A DNA stretch of 46,285 nt, taken from positions 1 to 46,285 of the IMG/VR virus record IMGVR_UViG_3300027499_000009, one strand, 5' to 3'. Below the pieces are notes generated by a model, which had not been told where the DNA came from, ran no database searches, and saw only the letters and a list, made by a program, of their open reading frames with translations. The stretch's first letter is position 1, and the number at the start of each line of letters is the position of its first letter. Positions 45,158 to 46,285 of the stretch are shown piece by piece. The translations under genes and the position numbers were made by a program. This DNA comes from a virus.

Positions 45158-46285
45158 GTGGCTTTTCCGGGCAACGTCTACGCCGCTCCGGGCGTATACA
45201 CGCAAACCAACTTTGAGTCCCCCGTTCAAGGCATTGCGGCGAACCTTCGTGTTCCCGTGTTCATTGGGACCGGCAACGAAATCCTCGCGCAGTCCAACCT
45301 TGAAGTCGTGCGCGGTTCTTCCGCGAGCGTGGACCAACGGGTTGTTGAGGAGGACGAGACGGGGCGTGCAGTCACGTTCGTTTCCCCGAGCGGGTCGGTG
45401 ACCCTCGGTGCCTTCAACGGCACCTACGACCGGGTGCAGGTGCGACACTTCCCCATTGTGACCGGCAACGGCACGGGCACCACGGCGACGGACACTTCTG
45501 CGGTCAGCGTGACGGTGAACGGCGACCCCGTGGTTGTCCTGTCCATGAACGCGGCCTTGGGCATTCTCAAGTTGAGCGTGGCCCCGGCGGCGACGGACAC
45601 GGTGCGCGTCACCTACTACTTCGACCGCACCGACACCCTCATCACCGACGACCTCTCCGAGCAAGTGGCTCCCGAGGCTCCCGTGCTCTACGGGGCCGTG
45701 GGGCAGAACTACACGGTCACGACGGGTAGCAACGACACCCTTACCGTGACGGTGGACGACGCGGACGAGGTGACCGTCACCATTTCTGCCTCTCCGAGCG
45801 GCGGGTGGACGGCGGCACAGGTGGCGGCGTTCATCAACAGCGCGGCGACGGGCACGAGCCTCGTTGCGGGCACGGCGACCAACAACTTCGGGCAGGTGGT
45901 GCTCACGCTCACGGCTGACCGCGACGTGGAGATTGGCAACGGCACGGCGAACACGACCCTTGGCTTCTCTTTTGGGGCCACGACGGCGCGCAACAAGGTG
46001 TTCTACACCTTCCAGCAGCCCATTGTGGACGGCACGGGCGGCGGCGTCACCACGACGGACCCTTCCAATGTGACGGTCAAGGTGGACGGCGTGCAAGTCA
46101 TTCCCACGGCGGTGGACGGGCAGTCCGGTGCTGTGACCTTGCCCTTCGCCCCCGAGGTCGGTGCCACCGTCACGGTGCAGTACTACTTCAACTCGTGGCA
46201 AGACACCTTCGACTACTTGGCGAACCGCAACATCACGGACATTACGCTCTGCGGCGTTGCCCCCGACCGTTCCGACTATGTGGAC
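45158..46285 (+). CDS. Contractile tail sheath protein (partial)
   Basis: The frame is open from GTG 45158 (GAGG 6 bases upstream) to the window edge, giving 376 residues without a stop. The N-terminus VAFPGNVYAAPGVYTQTNFES is the classic sheath start (APGVY). The middle holds inserted beta domains: one with NDTLTVTVDDADEVTV, TAAQVAAFINSA and NTTLGFSFG, then one with VDGVQVIPTAVDG. The sequence returns to a sheath-like NRNITDITLCGV near the edge. It shows that the phage has a contractile tail. The C-terminal conserved sheath domain should lie beyond 46285. Confidence 0.88.
   Translation, partial: MAFPGNVYAAPGVYTQTNFESPVQGIAANLRVPVFIGTGNEILAQSNLEVVRGSSASVDQRVVEEDETGRAVTFVSPSGSVTLGAFNGTYDRVQVRHFPIVTGNGTGTTATDTSAVSVTVNGDPVVVLSMNAALGILKLSVAPAATDTVRVTYYFDRTDTLITDDLSEQVAPEAPVLYGAVGQNYTVTTGSNDTLTVTVDDADEVTVTISASPSGGWTAAQVAAFINSAATGTSLVAGTATNNFGQVVLTLTADRDVEIGNGTANTTLGFSFGATTARNKVFYTFQQPIVDGTGGGVTTTDPSNVTVKVDGVQVIPTAVDGQSGAVTLPFAPEVGATVTVQYYFNSWQDTFDYLANRNITDITLCGVAPDRSDYVD

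Overview
The window is a 46 kb piece of a GC-rich (roughly 60-65% by eye) double-stranded DNA tailed phage. The head genes (maturation protease, scaffold, HK97-fold major capsid protein), the neck and tail genes and a contractile tail sheath at the right edge make it a myovirus-type member of Caudoviricetes. The structural genes are spread over the whole 46 kb, which suggests a large genome. No integrase, repressor or bacterial housekeeping gene is visible. The host cannot be named from the sequence.

Layout. Positions 1-1600 hold a short minus-strand operon (SWIM zinc-finger protein, HNH nuclease, unknown). Positions 1652-6265 encode one 1537-residue protein that strings together an ADP-ribosyltransferase-like domain, a 2H phosphoesterase, a PAP2 phosphatase and a complete type IB topoisomerase, probably an injected 'polyvalent' protein. 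Positions 6346-12644 are the head module: two conserved phage proteins, maturation protease, scaffold, capsid-associated protein and major capsid protein, followed by a LAGLIDADG homing endonuclease. Positions 13870-16912 hold a Cys-cluster protein, a deoxynucleoside kinase and a three-gene minus-strand operon. Positions 17115-28326 carry a 1004-residue repetitive fibre and a run of virion-type proteins.

Positions 28365-30744 are the most striking part. A structural gene is split in two by an atypical split intein (37-residue N-part, 134-residue C-part), and a free-standing PD-(D/E)xK homing endonuclease gene lies between the halves. A second Vsr-like endonuclease gene follows. Then come tRNA-Asn(GTT), tRNA-Ser(GGA), thioredoxin, dCMP deaminase and several small genes (32353-35989). 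Positions 36082-46285 form the neck/tail operon. It contains an actin-fold ATPase and a minus-strand island of three small genes, and ends in the sheath.

Regulation. Six sites, plus one weaker one, share a two-part element: GGGCTTTCGC, exactly 15 bases, then CGTACTCC. Each lies in the same orientation just upstream of a small non-structural gene, on both strands. This looks like a phage-specific, probably early, promoter. A different motif (ACGGTAGYCCGTCAATACC and weaker relatives) precedes some structural genes and may be a late promoter. Several strong terminator hairpins separate the units.

How the genes work together: the protease and scaffold build and mature the capsid; the neck, sheath and fibre genes make the tail; the polyvalent protein and basic SWIM protein are plausible ejected proteins; kinase, deaminase and thioredoxin support nucleotide supply; homing endonucleases and the split intein are selfish elements targeting conserved virion genes.
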